Source of the DNA: Agroathelia rolfsii
Lineage: Eukaryota; Basidiomycota; Agaricomycetes; Amylocorticiales; Amylocorticiaceae
NCBI GenBank assembly: GCA_018343915.1
Contig: JABRWF010000005.1
Coordinates: 2,639,001-2,703,000 of the forward strand
Direction: 5' to 3'
DNA: 64,000 bases
Made by a program: the position numbers and the translations under genes. Below the pieces are notes generated by a model that did not search any database, had not been told where the DNA came from, and was given only the letters and a program-made list of their open reading frames with translations. Positions 1 to 11,972 of the stretch are shown here, piece after piece (positions within the stretch are counted from its first letter, which is position 1; each line of letters begins with the position of its first letter).

Positions 1-342
1 AATCAGATGAACTTGGTCATTGGGCAATCGTAATGCCGACCATGACCGGGGATGTCTTCTGGTCACGTCTATCCAAGACTCAAGTGTGCCGGTATCGTGA
101 CGTAGTGGTATTGAAAAGAACAGTTGGCTCCGACTTCAGAACCCCGAAGAACCCGAGAAATCGGGGCAAAATGGCAGACTGAGGTTATGTCGAGATCATG
201 GCAGTGTGACATGCTCTTTGGTTTCTAATTGGCCAGAGTCTTAAATCCTTGTACAACCAGGAATTTCAAAATCGCAGTGTAAGTAAACATCATATTCATA
301 TTAGTGAATGCTTATATCCAACAATTGAGCAATTGAGCCATA
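1..342. other. Gene-free window edge
   Basis: I see no supportable gene here. The stretch lies downstream of the first questin oxidase-like gene and probably holds its 3' untranslated region and terminator. The short open frames have no recognisable protein character. Confidence 0.5.
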
Positions 343-2038
343 TTAATATTCCCATCCCTCGCTCCACTCAAGCACACTCCTATCCCAATCCCGGTCCTCT
401 TCTCCATGATCAACCCATCCCATGTAGTTCATCAGAACTCCGGCGCTTCTGACGAACAAAGTTCCATCCACCCTGGCAAGACCTGGGAAGGTCTCTACAT
501 CGGTGCCATCTTCCCCTTTCATCCAAGCACCGAGGGCCTTCCCGGGCTCCGTCTCTCCAAACGCCATCGCTCCATATACCAAGGTCCGCATGGTTTTCTT
601 TACATGGGACTCAGGCGCGTGGAGAGAAGATGTGATAAGAGCACCCCACGGGTTGTAATCCTCATCCTTGATTAGCTGCTCTTTAACGGGTGGACGCGGT
701 GTCTCTGCTGTATCCATGATTGCGTTCCCATCAATGCGCTGTCGACCTCGGTACAACCAGGTGAGAATGAATATCATCATATATGCGTAGAGGAAGCTAC
801 GTTTGTGACGCTCCTGAGTGAGAACAATCATGTAACTCTTGAGGAACAGCGACGAGGTTACAAGGTGCATGTTGAAGAAGTCCAGTCGCGCGGGTTCACC
901 GCGTTTCGTAACACCAAACAGCAGCAATGTACTAGCCCAGATAAATTCTGATACCTTGGCTTCTAAGCTCGCAGCAGGTATCGACCTGACAAAGGTAGTG
1001 ATAAACTTCTCGAGCTCCACTCTGCGAGCACCAGCGTAAGCGTTTATCTGGCTTGGGTAGAAGGCAGCGCGCGGGTCATAAGCACTACGATCAAACACAG
1101 GAGAATTGTAAATCTGTCTCAAGACTTCCAACACGGTAACTGGACTGGAGTTAGCAATGAACGAAAGGTCGAGGTTATCTGCAGGTTGAATGATGTCCAT
1201 ATCGTCTTCTGTTATGGTTGTCTGTGCAAGACCTGAAAGAATACTGTCGGTTAGATGTTTCAAATAAATAAATAGTTAAACAAGACCTGTTGCAACAATC
1301 CCATCGATGCCAAATTCAAGCCCGTACTATATTAATTTAGTCAGAGGATGGCTTGCAAGGGAAACGATATAAAACACACGGCAATCTGGATCATAGGATG
1401 AACACTAAAAAAATTTTAGTTAACTTAAGATGCTGAGAATAATAGGTATTCAGATAAAATACTCACAGGCCATGCATCAGGCGGCCAAGCATATGTACTT
1501 GTAAAGCATCGCTATCAAATATGAACTTTTCCAATGTCTTCGAGATTCCGTGCTGTTCGATGTACTTTGAGAAGAAATTAACAAGTGCGGCATACGCACT
1601 GAAATTTTCTGTGAGATAATGCACTTTTGAGGGAGAAAACCGGGCAACCTACTTTGGTTTTCTGGTATAATGCTTCCAGTTGTCTGAATCAACAGAGATT
1701 CCAGGGTTTTTGCTGTCCAGTGCGATAGGTCTCTGCGGTTTCACCTCGATATCGTAAAGTTTACAAAGAAGACCAGCTGGCGCGCCGAGATCGTACGCAG
1801 CTAACACGCTGACATAAAGAAAGGTTAACTTCTAGTATCCAGCTTTGGAAAGGACAGCCGATCGAGCTTACTGGTGAGACACATGGTTGTGAAATCCCTG
1901 TGGATTGAAATAGCAATGATGAGTTTCAGCATCCTTGCGGAGCAGCTCCTCAGTACATTTCTTGCTGGAAGCCGTAATCCCAGGCAAGTTCAGGATGCCT
2001 TTAGTACGCAAGGTAGAAAATACATGAACGTCAGCCAT
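343..2038 (-). CDS. Questin oxidase/AflY-like protein, copy A (6 exons)
   Basis: This resembles the questin oxidase-like (AflY/DUF4243) family, whose characterised fungal members act in polyketide oxidation, including Baeyer-Villiger-type ring opening. Traced exons on the minus strand are 2038-1872, 1808-1653, 1598-1467, 1404-1380, 1326-1287 and 1232-343, giving about 469 residues. Family marks are the His-rich segment HHCYFN...FHNHVSHHVLAAYDLGAP near residues 40-65, AYAALVNFFSKYIEQHG, and HPMIQIAYGLEFGIDGI encoded across two tiny exons of 25 and 40 nt. I chose the ATG that begins MADVHVF. The next gene upstream is a paralog with the same exon plan. No polyketide synthase or other pathway gene is nearby, so the substrate is unknown. 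The family call is fairly secure; the reaction is inference. Confidence 0.75.
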
Positions 2039-3151
2039 GGTCAGTATGAAGAGGATTTGAGGGTCGTTGAATGCTGGTCATGAGCCAACTATGGATGCAG
2101 CTTTTATATTACAGCACTCGTAGTTTAACTTAGTTCACTTCTCGAATATGCGATGATTTCTCATCAGTATAGCAGCATGTAACCTTCCCGAAAGATCGGG
2201 ATTATCACATTCAGATGACACCACATTTTCATAACCGAACGTTCTGAACGGCTGGTGGAGGCTTATGTCGTGCTAGATTCATGAACGGGGAAGACGAGGA
2301 TGTTGGCAAGAGAACATTTCTGCGGCCCGACGCTCGCCGACCTCGTATCAATCGAGCTGTGTTACGATTATCTTTTCTTTCGCGTTTGTCGGGCGCTGGG
2401 CAGCCCCTGGTGGAATCAACTGGAAAGATATGGAATTGATTAAGAAATGATACATAAGACAGTCAATGTGTGTGTAGATACAGCAGCTCCACTCGAATTT
2501 ACTTTGTGTCTGTTCGTTTGATCTCGTGACTCACAATTTCGCTTGCCGTCAGTACGCGTCAGTAAGGAGCCTCCGATTTTCCGGTGGTGGTCAATGACAA
2601 AGCTGGCTTGGAGAATACAATACATGATCATGAGTTCACCTATTGCATGAGGGCTAATACATTCCAAATGACGGAACACGCGCGGCAATTCTCCGCAAGG
2701 ACGTTCGGCAGCTGCGGCAACATCTGTTATTTAGGCAGATTTATTCAAACAAGCTTCTTCTATGCAGACATTACGGTTTCAATGACTAGAGCACGTTACT
2801 TGAACCATACTCTGGTTATTCATGACTTCAAGCTCAAAAGAGGTTAGCTTGAGAGATGTAGTATATCTTCATAACAATATTCATATACTATTGTTACAAG
2901 CTTATGGTATGGGCAAACTGAAAAATCAAATCTAAGCAATAAGTAATGTGCTTGCTGACTCCGAGCTCCAGAAAATGGGAGTGTGGCATTTTGAGTTGGA
3001 ATCATAACGCCATGAAAGACTTCAGTACTCCTGGTTTTTGAATACCCATAGTTGTCAACATCACAATTTTATATCGGGGAAATTTTTCATAAATTTCGAT
3101 GGCATAGTAAACATTACTCATTACAGCAGATGTATCACATCAATGGTTGTC
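2039..3151. other. Intergenic: promoter of copy A and 3' flank of copy B
   Basis: No gene is supportable. The part at about 2160-2330 resembles the region upstream of copy B (about 4980-5180): both contain a core reading approximately 'atcggga...gatgacacc', and both contain a segment ending in 'catttc'. The duplication therefore seems to include upstream sequence. The rest shows nothing I recognise. Confidence 0.5.
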
Positions 3152-4850
3152 TTACTCCCACCCTTCGTTCCACTCAAGCAGACTCCTGTCCCAATCCCTA
3201 TATTCCTGCCCATGGTCAACCCATCCCACGTAATTCATCATAACACCAGCGCTTCTGACAAACAACGTTCCATCTACCCTGGCAAGACCAGGGAATGTTT
3301 CTACATCAGTGTCATCTTCCCCTTTCATCCAAGCACCAAGGGCTTTTCCGGGCTCCGTTCGTCCAAGATGCACTGCTCCATACACTAAAGTTCGCATTGT
3401 CTTCTTGACGTGGGACTCGGGCGCGCGAAGAGCCGACGTAATGAGGGCTCCCCATGGGTTGTAACCTTCGTCCTTGACAAGGTGTTCTCTGAGAGGTGGA
3501 CGTGGTATCTCTGTTGCATCCATAATCGAATTGGCGTCAATGCGCTGTCGACCTCGATGCAGCCACGTAAGAATGAATATCATCGTATATGCGTAGAGGA
3601 AGCTACGCTTGTGGCACTCTTGAGTGAGAGCATTCATGTAACTCTTGAGGAACAGCGACGAGGTTACGAGATGCATGTTGAAAAAGTCCAAGCGCGCAGG
3701 TTCACCCCGCTTTGTGGCTCCAAACAGCAACAGTGTACTAGCCCATATGAATTCAAACAACCTGGCTTCTAGGTCCTCCAGGTGCGTTGACCTGATAAAA
3801 GCAGTGACAAGTTTCTCAAGCTCAACCCTGCGAGCTCCAGAGCTAGCGCTGATCTGTCCGGGATAAAGCTTGACGTGTGGATCGTAGGCATCGCGACCAA
3901 AGGCTGGAGAATCGTAAATCCGTCTCATGATTTCCAACACAGTATTTTGGTTAGAGTCGGCAATGAACGAAAGATCGAGATTATGTGCGGGCTGGATAAC
4001 GTCTACATCGTCTTCCGCTATGACGGTCTGTGCAAGCCCTATAAAGATTCTTGTCAATCCGATGTTTTAGGTATGGAGATGATTAAAAAGAAACCTGTTG
4101 CGATGATTGCATCTATGCCAAACTCAAGTCCATACTATATCAATCTAATCAGAAGCAGTCCTGTAAAGGAAGTAAAACCAAACATACTGCAATCTGAATT
4201 AGGGGATGAACGCTGGGGTTTCCTGCTCAGCTGAAGATAATTGAGACAAACAAGACAAAACTCACAGGCCATGCATCAAACGACCTAGCATATGCACTTG
4301 TAAAGCTTCGATATCAAATATGAACCTTACCAGTGCATTTGAAATTCCATGCTGCTCGATATACTTGGAGAAGAATTTGACGAGTGCGGCATATGCACTG
4401 AGTTTTCTGTTAGACGTTCTGTACTTGAGGACAAAGACGAGAGGAAGCCCACCTAGGATTTCTGGTGTACTGCTTCCAATTATCTAGATTAACAGAGATT
4501 CCTGGATCTTTGCCATCCGGCAAAATAGGCCTCTGCACTTCAGTCTCAAGATCATAGATTTTGCGAAGAAGACCAGCTGGCGCGCCGAGATCGTACGCAG
4601 CTAACACACTTAGATAGAGAAGGATGAGCTTCCGATGATGGATTCTAGAAGGAACTACCGTGAACGGCTAAGCTTACTGGTGAGAGAGATGATTATGGAA
4701 ATTGGCCGTGTTGAAAAAGCAGTGGTGTGTCTCTGCATCCCTGCGGAGCAGTTCCTCAGCGCATTTCGTGCTAGAAGCCGTAATCCCAGGCAAGTTTAGG
4801 ATGCCCTTAGTACGTAAGGTAGCAAATACGTGTACGTCAGCTGCAATCAT
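3152..4850 (-). CDS. Questin oxidase/AflY-like protein, copy B (6 exons)
   Basis: This is the paralog of the gene just downstream, in the same orientation. Traced exons are 4850-4678, 4608-4453, 4397-4266, 4212-4188, 4134-4095 and 4038-3152, about 470 residues. All five introns fall at the same positions and phases as in copy A, while the intron sequences have diverged. The His-rich segment HHCFFN...FHNHLSHHVLAAYDLGAP and HPLIQIAYGLEFGIDAI are present, so no obvious key residue is lost. The ATG beginning MIAADVHVF aligns within two codons of the copy A start. An in-frame ATG also exists upstream at 4937 and cannot be excluded. The role is inferred from the family (oxidation of aromatic polyketides); the true substrate is unknown. 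Confidence 0.75.
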
Positions 4851-5309
4851 CCTGAGAGTAGATGTAAAGAGGGCTCGGTGTCTCTTTGATGCCAATCTTG
4901 GGCTCTTTATGGTTGCATCTTTTATATCACGACCCACGGCGCCTTACCCGTCCTTGACTTGAATTGTTCAAGCATGTGATCCTGTTAGTAGAGCAAGACG
5001 TGACCTCCGTCTAAGAATCGGGATGATGATGATGATGACACCCGGTTTACTTCTGTCCAGTCAGAAACATTATGATTGAATGCTAAATAATATTTGAATA
5101 CCCGGCGCAGGCTGCTGCGGTAAATCCATAAACGAGGGCAAGTTGAAGATGTCAACATAAGATCATTTCATTTCTTGTTTGGAGCTGTGGCTGAAATGAT
5201 TAAAATCACATACACTGCTTACTCATCTCACGTGCCTTTTTCTGACATAATGAATCAAGCCGAGCACCATCTTTGGCGACATCCCTGTCTTTGAATCGTA
5301 CAGTTCTCA
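4851..5309. promoter_or_regulatory. Divergent intergenic region between copy B and the GNAT-Mss4 gene
   Basis: This 459-bp region separates divergently transcribed genes and so should hold both promoters. A short (gat)n run, 'gatgatgatgatgatgac', lies near 5022-5039. I could not identify a specific TATA box or factor site with confidence. Confidence 0.4.
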
Positions 5310-6613
5310 ATGACTGAAGTTACTATAGCATATGATATAGTCTCCCCAGAAGATGTTGCAGACGCCTTTGGAATCGAAAGTGAAAGTAATCAGCTTATCG
5401 CCACTTAATGTTTGCCTTGTGCCGAGAGTGTTCGATTAATGACGATATAAACTTGAATAGGCTACCCCGCAGACGAAGCTGCGACATTGGAGGCGTTGAT
5501 GTCTGTCATCTTCATTAACTTCCTTGGCCCCTGCCATGACAAAGAACTCTTGCTTAATCCGGCCCACAGATATCGTCAGAATCATGCCGGCGATCTTTTT
5601 CTAGGCGCATTCATCCAGAATGACTCCAGCTCACGGTCTCTGATTGGGTACATTTCTTCGACTGCTTCCTCAGCAGAATCACTCAGCCATGCGTCCATGC
5701 TCGCTCATGACTCGACCAATTCCGCACATTCCGTCTGCATTCATTCCGTGTGTGTTGCGAAGGAGCATCGTCGCAAAGGCATCGCGTTAGGACTCTTACG
5801 TGAATACTCATCGCGGCTCACGACCTTACGAGGGGGTCAATACCATCGTCTGTTGCTCATCTCTCATGAGGAGCTGATACCATTATACGAGAAAGCAGGG
5901 TTTGAGCTTGTTGGGAAAAGCAATGTTACGCATGGTGCACGCCCTTGGTTTGAGATGCGTAAGACTTTGAGGTCCATTGAGGACACTCCATCTGCGCCGC
6001 AAGTCATACCCCCTGGTGTATTTGAAGCTCTACAGAGGGCACCTCGTTCCCGACCGGAGGGTGCGTTACTAAGCGCCTTTCCAAATGGGATTCTCGATGT
6101 ACAACAACAAAGTGGCACTGCCAGTCAGACGACCAACAAATATGACTTGTTATGTCCTAGGGATGGCTGCGGAAGTGTCTTGCTACTGAAGCAAGCCGCT
6201 CAATGGGTTGAACGTGCTGCCGCTCCTGTGAGCTCATTATCTTCCATCATTCGGCTTGTACTTGGATTATTACTATTATTTGAATAATTATCATCCAGAT
6301 CGATCCACCTTCATTGGCACTGAGCCCGATTTTGCTACCCATACCCGCGGCTCCAACCACCTCACAATGGTGGCTCATTACACCTTCGCCGATGGCTTTC
6401 GAAAACATTGGATTTTCTAGACCCGTCGATGCGTTGGTTTCCGGTTAGTCACGTCTCCTGCGTTTCATTTGTTATCTCACCCCATGATCAGCTTCAGGAA
6501 AGAAACTCAAATTACTCGCATGTTCCGAATGTGACTTAGGTCCCCTCGGATGGTGTGAGGAGGGAGGAAAGGAATTCTGGCTTGCAAGCGAGAGAGTCCG
6601 GTATAGATCGTGA
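5310..6613 (+). CDS. GNAT acetyltransferase fused to Mss4 zinc domain
   Basis: Traced exons are 5310-5385, 5461-5500, 5570-6227, 6299-6443 and 6492-6613, about 346 residues. Residues 1 to about 170 form a GNAT domain of the fungal polyamine/arylalkylamine acetyltransferase (yeast Paa1-like) type: ESYPADEAATLEAL, NHAGDLFLGAF, CIHSVCVAKEHRRKGIALGL (the acetyl-CoA loop), ISHEELIPLYEKAGFELVG and HGARPWFEM. About 50 linker residues follow. Then comes an Mss4 (RABIF/Dss4) domain with the first metal pair in LLCPRDGCGSVLL, a central WWLITPSPMAFENIGFSRP segment, and the second pair in CSECDLGPLGW, ending in EFWLASERVRYRS. GNAT, linker and the first metal pair lie in one exon, so the fusion does not depend on splice choice. 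Mss4 proteins bind Rab GTPases as chaperone/exchange factors. A joint role is inference. The intron 5501-5569 is 69 nt with no in-frame stop, so its retention would not break the frame. Confidence 0.85.
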
Positions 6614-7960
6614 TGCCATGTTGTTACATTTAATAAATGTAATATCATATTTACGCTAGTACGTTGTCTTCTCATGGCGAACACCAACAGGATCGTTTAT
6701 TAATTCCAGATACCTTATACGATTGAGTTAAACATGCGTTCGTCTAATAGAAGAAACTATAACTAAAGTCCGACGATATTGACGTTGTGAAATCTAACAT
6801 CTCCAATGGTTTTTTTTACGGTGTAACTAAACTGATTTTTCGCTCATTATTTCGTGTCATATTATCTCCTAAAAAACGGCTCACCTTGTAGTTTGGAGAA
6901 CTACCGTCGAACTAGGAGCTCGTTTGAACGTTACTCCTTTTTAATTCATCATGCTGCTTGATATATTAATGTTGAGGTACCATTATCCGATTGCGTTGCT
7001 TCGTACCTCCACAGCCCATTGTGGAAAAGACGGTATGGCCATAACAGAAGCAAGGTATGTGACGCCTAAGGTGAGAATGCTAACCACCATATAAAATTTC
7101 ATGGTATTGGTAATGCTGTTCAAAACAAATATAGGGATTGAGTGCGAGTTCGAACGGAGGGTAGTAGACTTGGAGAGCCAAATCTGATTTTAGAGCCTAT
7201 TATATATCTTTATGCTCATTTAAGTTGGTTGTCATCTCAAAAATATTTTTAGTAGTACTGTGTCGCGGGATAGCTTACATCATGGTGGTAATAGCAACTG
7301 GCTATTCCTAGTAGCACTGGTACAGTACCATCAGCAAATTACTTGAAAAGGAGCTGTCTGGTTTCCATCGTGTACCAAGTACATGTGCTGGTAGTCAGCA
7401 TAGAGCATCAGGATATGATATAATCATGCGATTGAATTGTTTCCCTATTGATACCAGTAAAAAATGGGTCCCCGATTCTAGGTCAAAAAACAAGGTGCCG
7501 ATGCTTTCGATGCATTCAGATGCACTGACATTGCAGTAGCACAGTATGTGAGATCACGATTATCAGCGGAATACTATGGTCGTAATGATGGCTGTTTGCG
7601 GGGATCACTGGGACTTAACATTACTTAATGCTTATCCCATGGCCAAATTATTTATTTTTGGTTTTTCGAGCTATATGTACTGATAGCCCGAGGTATCTAG
7701 TGGCCACTATAACATGTCCGAGTCATACGGATAAACATATCAACAAACGAATAAAGGCTGACATTGCTGAGTGATAAGTTATGCTTATAATCTAAGCGAG
7801 TATAGGTTCGGATATAATCTAAGTTGAGCGATATGACGATATCGACTCGATTACATCTTATCCGACTTTTATCCTTGATCCTAGAAGTCCTAATAGATCA
7901 CTTAAAATCACAATATCCCTCTTCTTGATATTGAACAAGCTCGATCATTTAAAGCCAAAT
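6614..7960. other. 1.35-kb AT-rich intergenic region
   Basis: No gene could be supported on either strand. The stretch is AT-rich with frequent stops in all frames, and it contains short near-repeats such as 'gtagtactg'/'gtagcactgg' around 7250-7320. It should include the terminator of the fusion gene and the promoter of the amidotransferase-like gene. No tRNA or transposon hallmark was seen. Confidence 0.45.
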
Positions 7961-8970
7961 ATGCCACCTCGCATTGCCCTCCTTATCTGTGATGTGCCAG
8001 TTGCCTTAGTAGATACATACGGTGACTACACTGTGCTATTCACGAATCTCCTCAAGAATGCGCTGCCTTCCCAGGTCCTCGATAGGTCCAACACGGATGC
8101 GCCACCTCCAGAGGCATTCACTTTAGACTTCTACGATGTAGTAAACAAGATGGAGTTCCCGCCAGAGGATAAGGAGTATGATGGAATCATGCTGACAGGA
8201 TCGGGTAAGAGATTGGACATGTCCTGCCATTCCGTGTTTGTGACGAGATTCTCTATTGCAGCGTATTCCGCGTATGACTCCATCGAATGGATAAACAGGC
8301 TAGTAGAATATGTCTCCAAGATACCTGAGACTAGGCCCGAGGCTAAGATAATCGGTATGCCATCGCATGGTAGGCTAGCTGGAGGATTTAACAAAGTTAT
8401 CCCTTTAGGCATATGTTTTGGGCACCAAATCGTCGCTAGAGCATTCGGCGGTCAGTGTGTTCCCAATGGAGGGCGTTGGGAAGCAGGGGTCTACTCACTG
8501 GATCTTACACCTGTCGGTCAACGTTTGTTCGAAGCAAAGGCGGGCACTCTTGTATGTATCGGTCTCATACGTTGTGATCGTATGCACTCATCGTGTTATT
8601 CAAGAACCTGCAACAAATGCATCGAGATCATGTTCCTGATGTTCCAGAAGGATTTCAACTGCTAGCATCAACTCCCCTAACACCAAATCATGGCATGGTT
8701 CGCTTCTTCCCATCCTCATCTTCATCCGCGACATTCGCAAAAGGTTCCTCGGCTGAGTCCTTACAATTGCAAGACGTACATGTGTTCACAGTTCAAGGCC
8801 ATCCCGAATTTCTCAAGGAGCATGTAGAACTCTTAGTTGACACCCGTGTGAAAAATGGGAGAATGACACAAGAAAATGGTGTTGAGTTCACAGATCGTGC
8901 TGGGTGGAGGAATGATGGTGTAACAGTCGTAGGGAGAACGATATGGAAGATACTAGGTGTACAGTATTGA
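7961..8970 (+). CDS. Class I glutamine amidotransferase-like protein
   Basis: Traced exons are 7961-8204, 8262-8354, 8409-8551 and 8605-8970, about 281 residues. The fold marks of a stand-alone class I glutamine amidotransferase (GMP synthase GATase-like, as in yeast YLR126C) are present. The N terminus is PPRIALLICDVP. The nucleophile elbow is GICFGHQIVARAFGG, with Cys in the catalytic position. The 3' part carries NLQQMHRDHVP and the His/Glu pair in VQGHPEF. All triad residues are therefore visible, so a peptidase- or amidotransferase-type activity is plausible, but the acceptor substrate is unknown. Homologs usually begin MPPRIALL, so I prefer the ATG at 7961. The frame remains open upstream to about 7925, but that extension is not family-like. 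Confidence 0.85.
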
Positions 8971-9293
8971 CCTAGTCAACATACAGTACTGGAAGCCTTT
9001 TGAATAGATTTACGGCCGGAGAAACATGGAAACGGGCTTCATACATAATTAGATCACTGACAAACGGATGGATACTGCTTGAATTGTTACCACGTTCATA
9101 ATAATGTACAACTCAAGCAAAATTTATAACAGCAGTAATCAGATTGTCTAGGACGGTGTAAGGTATCAGAGGCGGCTGTAAACAAAAGTAAAAATGATAT
9201 GTACTAAGTAAAATAGCGGAGATAATTTATACAATCTACAGCTGTCCAAACAAGAAAAGACACTTGGCTCTTGCAAATTCTCTTATTTCCACA
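8971..9293. other. Convergent intergenic spacer
   Basis: This is the spacer between the convergent amidotransferase-like and SREBP genes. It presumably holds both 3' ends. No gene or RNA was seen. Confidence 0.5.
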
Positions 9294-11972
9294 TTATCTT
9301 GCAACCGGTGACCGAGACCCACGTCCCAGTCCAACAACCATGTCAACAACCTGATCTCTGGCATCATCCAACCCATCCACGCCAACATCCTGATCGAAGA
9401 CGATAGCGCCCAAGATCTGCCTTAGCCTGAGCTGCATCGTCTCATCGTTCAGCACAACAGAGACAACACCACGTGATGGGAACACCCGATGGTAGAGCAC
9501 CAGCGCGGCGAGCAGTGAACGCACAGCATACTCTGTGGCCGACGGAGCGCCATAGCCCATGAAAGCAGCGGAAGCAGCAGGTGGGAAGATTTCAGCAAGG
9601 TCCGCGTCATGCTGGGTCCAGATGCGATTGAACAAGTCGCAGAGATCGCGTGCGCGCCCACCAATTGAACGGCCAGCAGTGAGTGTCTTCTCCCACGCCT
9701 CCCGTTCATCCCGTTCGAGCAGGTGGCTGCTCTCATGGTTGACAGCCTGGATGAACAGCTGCGCAGCGTACTTTCTAAGGCGCTCGAAGACGAGCTTCTC
9801 GGCAAGTGCACCAAGCGGGCCATACATTGTTCGTTCACCAGCTTTGAACATCGCTGCAGCCTCCTCGATGGTGATGCTGTCCAGTACAAGTTGTTCGTAA
9901 GGCTTGAGCACATCGGCTTGTCCTGCGCGTCTCCAGAGCGCAGTGCTGCGTGACCCGAGGAGAGCCAGAGTGGCAACATCAGCTGCAGATGAAACACGGA
10001 ACCAAGCCATACGCCATGAAGCATGCGTGCGAGACAATCTGGATGCCGAAGCTATATACCAATTTTATGTGAGTATATACTGAAGAGATGATAATAGATA
10101 CGTACGATCCATGGCCAACAATTCGCCCAAGCGAACCCAAGCTCTTTGGGTTAGCTGCCGCTGAGCAAATGGCGTGCCGGATCTACGCCAACCCTCGAGA
10201 ACGCCCAGAGGTCCAGAAGAAACGCCAAGTGCTGAGCGCAATATAGCAGCTTCTTCGGGTATGCCGCGTCGCGAGGGATGCAAAGCCGATAGGAGATCAG
10301 ATTCGGCCGAGGGTTTGGACTGCTGAGACTGAGGCACAGGGGAAGGATGTGAGCGCCTGTATACTGAGGTAACCAATGTCCTGAGCCATGCACGGGGAAT
10401 CCAAGGTACAACAATGGAAAGGAAAACTAGTATTGTGACGAGTAGATGGAATACTCGCAAAAAGTCGGTCCACCCAAACAAGTGTGTTTCAGAAGAAGAA
10501 GAGGGCGTCAGCAAGACAGCTGTGCCATGATGGGCATGCGGTGAAGACGGGCGATCCCAAGACGACAATGGAGAATTGAAAAGGGAGAAAAGAGCAAATA
10601 CAGCAAACAAGGTTTGTTGCGCTGGAACAGGAATGTTGCTAGTAGATACAGGGATGGTTGGCGAAGAGACTTCTTCCATTGGGATAGCTGACGGTACCGC
10701 TGCTGGGACGGGATTCTTCCTCGGTCTACCCCTCTTGCGTTTTTCCACGCCAGCCGCATCACTATCCGCCTTCTTGTCTTTAGCTACCTTGGGCTTCTTG
10801 CGAGGCCTTTCACCGTCTTCCTCTTCCTCATCATCATCACTATCATCACAATCCTCGCCGTCTACCTCATCCGTTTCAGGCCCACCAAAACGAGCTATCC
10901 ATGCTGCCTCCCACTCTCGGAGAAGAGCTGGACCTCCAACTAACCCGCTGACGAGTTCGCGGAGTCCTGCTTGCTCACGGGCAATGCGCGCCTCGCGTCG
11001 TTTCAGCACACGGATGTATTCTGCCGCCTTGCCTAAGACGTTGGCCTTACTAAGCTTTCGTGCAACACGGACGCCATCAGCGAAGCCTCTGGGATCGACA
11101 TTGACTGAAGATGGCTCCACCAAAGCACGAAGAGCGGGAACAACAGTACGCAAGGCCTGTATGCGCGCATTCAGGTTGGTACGATAACGGCGCTCAATCG
11201 TCGTGTGACTCGTTTTCGTGCGAGGGGCAGGAGGATCAGTTGAGGTAGACGGTGATGCCGCCTTCGATGTACTCGCTTTCTTTGGAGCTGGCTTAGACGC
11301 TTGTACCGGTGCAGGTATTGATGTAGGCATCGGTTGAGGCACTTCCAGCACGGCTGCACAGTATGATAAGCAAGTGTTCAGGGGCTAATGTGTGAATCAC
11401 ATACAGGTAGAAGCTGGTCGAGTAGATATTCCTACAGGAACAGCCAGCAGCACGCCTGCAGACTGCCGTACCCGCTCTGCAAGCTCTGCCGCTTCAGAGT
11501 TCGTCTTGATGGGTGAGGGACTTTCGAGCATAGGGGCTTCTGTTGGCAAGGCTAAAGAAGGTACTTGGCTAGATGCAGACGCAGAGCTCATGCGGCGAGG
11601 GCTTGTCTCTTCCCCGGACGACAGGCTGGAGATACTGGGTTCTGGAGACGAGGCAAAAGTGAAGGGGAAGGATGGAGCCAGGTTATCAGTTGTCAGCTTC
11701 GCCTGCTCAAGAGGGGGCATAATGAACTGGGACAGATCAAACTGCAAGGCGCTTGGATCGACTGCCATGGGTTGAGAAAAGTCCAGATCTGTGAAGGCGC
11801 TGAAGTCTATGTTGGTGATGTCGTATTTGCTGTCTTCCTGCAAAGGCGACCACATCGCCGAGGGCTGGGACCAGTCAGGAGGGCTGGCACTATCAAAGCT
11901 GCTACCGTCTGAGCCATCCTCTGAGTCCTGGAAGAGGGCGGCATAGTCTGCTGAGGAGTACTCGTCCGTCAT
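9294..11972 (-). CDS. SRE1: SREBP-type membrane-bound bHLH transcription factor (Sre1)
   Basis: Traced exons are 11972-11405, 11353-10106 and 10051-9294, about 857 residues. The first 190 residues form an acidic, Ser-rich activation region. The bHLH domain begins near residue 235 with SHTTIERRYRTNLNARIQAL. The Tyr in ERRYR, in place of Arg, is the hallmark of SREBPs. A helix-loop-helix with a long loop and AAEYIRVLKRREARI follow. A basic/acidic linker leads to two hydrophobic segments, near TLFAVFALFSLFN and VFHLLVTILVFLSIVV, predicted to span the ER membrane as in fungal Sre1. The C-terminal 350 residues would be the regulatory domain that in the family contacts Scp1/SCAP. Fungal SREBPs control sterol synthesis and hypoxic adaptation and are released by proteolysis. 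That role is inferred from the family; the domain layout is seen directly. Confidence 0.88.

Larger units (their letters stand above)
343..5180 (-). repeat. Tandem segmental duplication (two units, about 2.8 kb offset)
   Basis: The two questin oxidase-like genes form a head-to-tail duplication. Their stop codons are 2809 bp apart and their starts about 2812 bp apart. Exon lengths are 156, 132, 25 and 40 nt in both copies for exons 2-5. Exons are highly similar, introns much less so, and a decayed similarity extends into the upstream regions. This indicates an old tandem duplication with both copies retained as open genes. Confidence 0.75.
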
